A stretch of 13,573 nt of DNA from Butyricicoccus_A sp964387535 (GTDB lineage: Bacteria; Bacillota; Clostridia; Oscillospirales; Butyricicoccaceae), in the NCBI GenBank assembly GCA_964387535.1, contig CAYLXH010000053.1, positions 1 to 13,573 of the forward strand. Direction: 5' to 3'. The position numbers were made by a program, and so were the translations under genes. Under the pieces are notes generated by a model. It saw only the letters and a program-made list of their open reading frames with translations, did not search any database and was not told the origin of the DNA. Within the stretch, counting starts at the first letter, position 1. Each line of letters begins with the position of its first letter. Shown here piece by piece: positions 12,050 to 13,573 of the stretch.

Positions 12050-12078
12050 ATGATAGCACGGATTGAATATTGAATCAA
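12050..12078 (-). promoter_or_regulatory. Sigma-A promoter of the acidic-protein gene
   Basis: Minus-strand TTGATT (12078-12073), 17-base spacer, TATCAT (12055-12050). It gives a leader of about 30 bases. The rest of the 231-base gap to glmM holds no convincing plus-strand promoter: TACAAT at about 12171 lacks a well-spaced -35. Confidence 0.7.
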
Positions 12079-12244
12079 TGAAGGAATTGGCAAAATTCTC
12101 ATGCACAATCAGCGAGAGCATAGTGGGGAAACAGTCCAAAAAGGTTGGAATAGTTTATGGGATCACGACGTACAATAAGGGAGTGCATTTGCATACAAAC
12201 TGGAATCTGCTGACACAATGCGTTTAAGAAAGGTGGTTGCATTC

Positions 12245-13573
12245 GTGAAAACGATTTTTGGGACGGATGGGATCCGTGGGCGAGTCCCGGAGGAAATCGG
12301 TGCGGAACAGGCATTCCGCGTTGGAGTAGCAGTGGCGGAACAGTTTGGACGAAGCAATATGGGACGCCGTCTGATCGTTGTTGGACACGATCCGCGCCGC
12401 TCGTCGGATATGCTGGAGGCTGCTGTGACAGCCGGAATTTGTGCAGCGGGAGTGGATGTAGAACGCCTTGGCGTTATTCCGACACCGGCGGTAGCTCTGC
12501 TGACGCGGGCCCACGGAGCGGACGCAGGGATGATGATTTCGGCATCACACAATGCAGCAGAGTACAATGGCATTAAATGTTTTGACTCCTGCGGATACAA
12601 ATTCACGGAACAACAGGAAGCGGATATTGAGGCACAGATGGGGAGAGAGAGACTTCCTGTTGACCGGGTGGGATGGGCTCGTGCGCTGAGCCGAAATCCC
12701 ATTCAGGAATATACTGATTATCTGACGGGATGTGTGCGCGGAGAATTGAGCGGCATTCGAGTGCTGTTTGACTGCGCAAATGGGGCGGCATCGACAACCA
12801 TTACGAGGTTAATTCGTTGCTTGGATTTGCATGCCGATGTGATTTGCTGCCGCCCGGATGGAGACAACATCAATGATCACTGCGGTTCTACGAATACGGA
12901 ACAACTCCGAAGAATCATGCAGGGAGGGCAGTATGATGTTGGCTTTGCCTTTGACGGTGATGCGGACCGATGTGTGGCGGTGGACGAACACGGAGAAGAG
13001 TTGGACGGCGATTATCTGATCGGGCTGTTTGCTCAGCAACAAAAGGCGGAAAATCCGGAACGCGATGGATTGATTACGACGACAATCATGTCCAACGCCG
13101 GGATGAAAGAGTTTTTGAATAAGCAGGGAATTGCGGTTGCATATACCGATGTCGGAGACCGTCAGGTTATGCAGGCAATGCGGGAAAACGACAGCTGGAT
13201 TGGCGGAGAGCCATCAGGACATCTGATTTTCCGCGAATATGGGACGACAGGAGATGGACAGCTGACGGCAATCCGGCTGATGGATTGGATGGCGGCGTGT
13301 GGGACTTCTGTGTCTGCGATGAGAGAGCAATGGACACCGCAGCCGCAGATTCTTCGTGCCGTTCCCGTTGCTCGGGGACGCGGAGCGGAAATTGTGAAGT
13401 CGGACGCGGTCGCGCATGCAGTGAAGACATGGGAGGCCAAGATGAAGCGGGGACGGCTGCTGATTCGTCCTTCCGGAACTGAGGCAGTGGTGCGGGTGAT
13501 GGCAGAATGTCGCGATTCACATATGGCAGAACAGGCGGCCGAAGAGATCGTCCGTATCATTGCACAGAGTGAG
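12245..13573 (+). CDS. glmM: Phosphoglucosamine mutase (3' end just beyond the window)
   Basis: 443 codons without a stop before the window edge. The family is about 445-450 residues, so nearly all of it is here. GlmM converts glucosamine-6-phosphate to glucosamine-1-phosphate for UDP-GlcNAc and peptidoglycan synthesis. Signatures: FGTDGIRG (5-12), active-site loop MMISASHN with phosphoserine Ser101, metal loop DGDADR (237-242), sugar loop GGEPSGH (320-326) followed by TTGDG, and phosphate-binding RPSGTE (408-413). Oddities: the usual HNP after the phosphoserine is HNA, DTR is DPR (HDPRRSSDML), and GGEQSGH is GGEPSGH, so it is a somewhat divergent member. Start is GTG with AAGGTGG 8 bases upstream; this start places FGTDG at the expected position. 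Other alpha-D-phosphohexomutases are less likely, given the spacing and the GGExSGH/TTGDG region. Confidence 0.9.
   Translation, partial: MKTIFGTDGIRGRVPEEIGAEQAFRVGVAVAEQFGRSNMGRRLIVVGHDPRRSSDMLEAAVTAGICAAGVDVERLGVIPTPAVALLTRAHGADAGMMISASHNAAEYNGIKCFDSCGYKFTEQQEADIEAQMGRERLPVDRVGWARALSRNPIQEYTDYLTGCVRGELSGIRVLFDCANGAASTTITRLIRCLDLHADVICCRPDGDNINDHCGSTNTEQLRRIMQGGQYDVGFAFDGDADRCVAVDEHGEELDGDYLIGLFAQQQKAENPERDGLITTTIMSNAGMKEFLNKQGIAVAYTDVGDRQVMQAMRENDSWIGGEPSGHLIFREYGTTGDGQLTAIRLMDWMAACGTSVSAMREQWTPQPQILRAVPVARGRGAEIVKSDAVAHAVKTWEAKMKRGRLLIRPSGTEAVVRVMAECRDSHMAEQAAEEIVRIIAQSE

Overview
The window looks like a chromosomal segment from a Gram-positive anaerobe of the class Clostridia, probably the Oscillospirales/butyrate-producer group. 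Evidence: type III glutamine synthetase beside an Amt-PII fusion, an ANTAR regulator, an efp gene followed by a CD1247-type protein, strong AGGAGG ribosome binding sites, consensus sigma-A promoters, roughly 50% GC, and diaminopimelate epimerase. There are 13 genes, two of them cut by the window edges. No rRNA, tRNA, transposon, phage gene or CRISPR array is visible.

Left part (1-6956), nitrogen assimilation. On the minus strand a type I-like glutamine synthetase is followed by a gene for an ANTAR-domain RNA-binding regulator with a degenerate receiver domain, then by the start of dapF. On the plus strand are a type III glutamine synthetase (glnN) and an ammonium channel fused to a C-terminal PII domain. 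The main discovery is in the leaders. Each of the three nitrogen transcription units (type I GS + ANTAR, glnN, amt-PII) begins, within about 13 bases of a good promoter, with a small hairpin of the form ACA(n)C-[AANGGC]-G(n)TGT. The hexaloop has A at position 1 and G at position 4, the signature of ANTAR target RNAs. In every case the 5' arm of an intrinsic terminator starts inside that loop, so hairpin and terminator exclude each other. The stems differ in length and sequence but stay paired (covariation). This reads as a self-contained regulon: the ANTAR protein, made from the GS-I operon, antiterminates its own operon, glnN and the ammonium channel. Only one hexaloop hairpin is seen per leader, not the two described for classical ANTAR RNAs.

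Middle part (6957-8486), small and poorly known genes: a 52-residue cysteine-rich single-pass membrane peptide, a two-helix membrane protein with a zinc-ribbon tail, and, convergent with it across a bidirectional terminator, a hypothetical 255-residue protein.

Right part (8487-13573), housekeeping and conserved genes: an endonuclease IV-like TIM-barrel protein, elongation factor P with a CD1247-family zinc-ribbon protein in an operon, a convergent gene for a very acidic, mostly disordered protein with a folded (possibly HIRAN-like) C-terminal domain, and an almost complete phosphoglucosamine mutase glmM running off the right edge.
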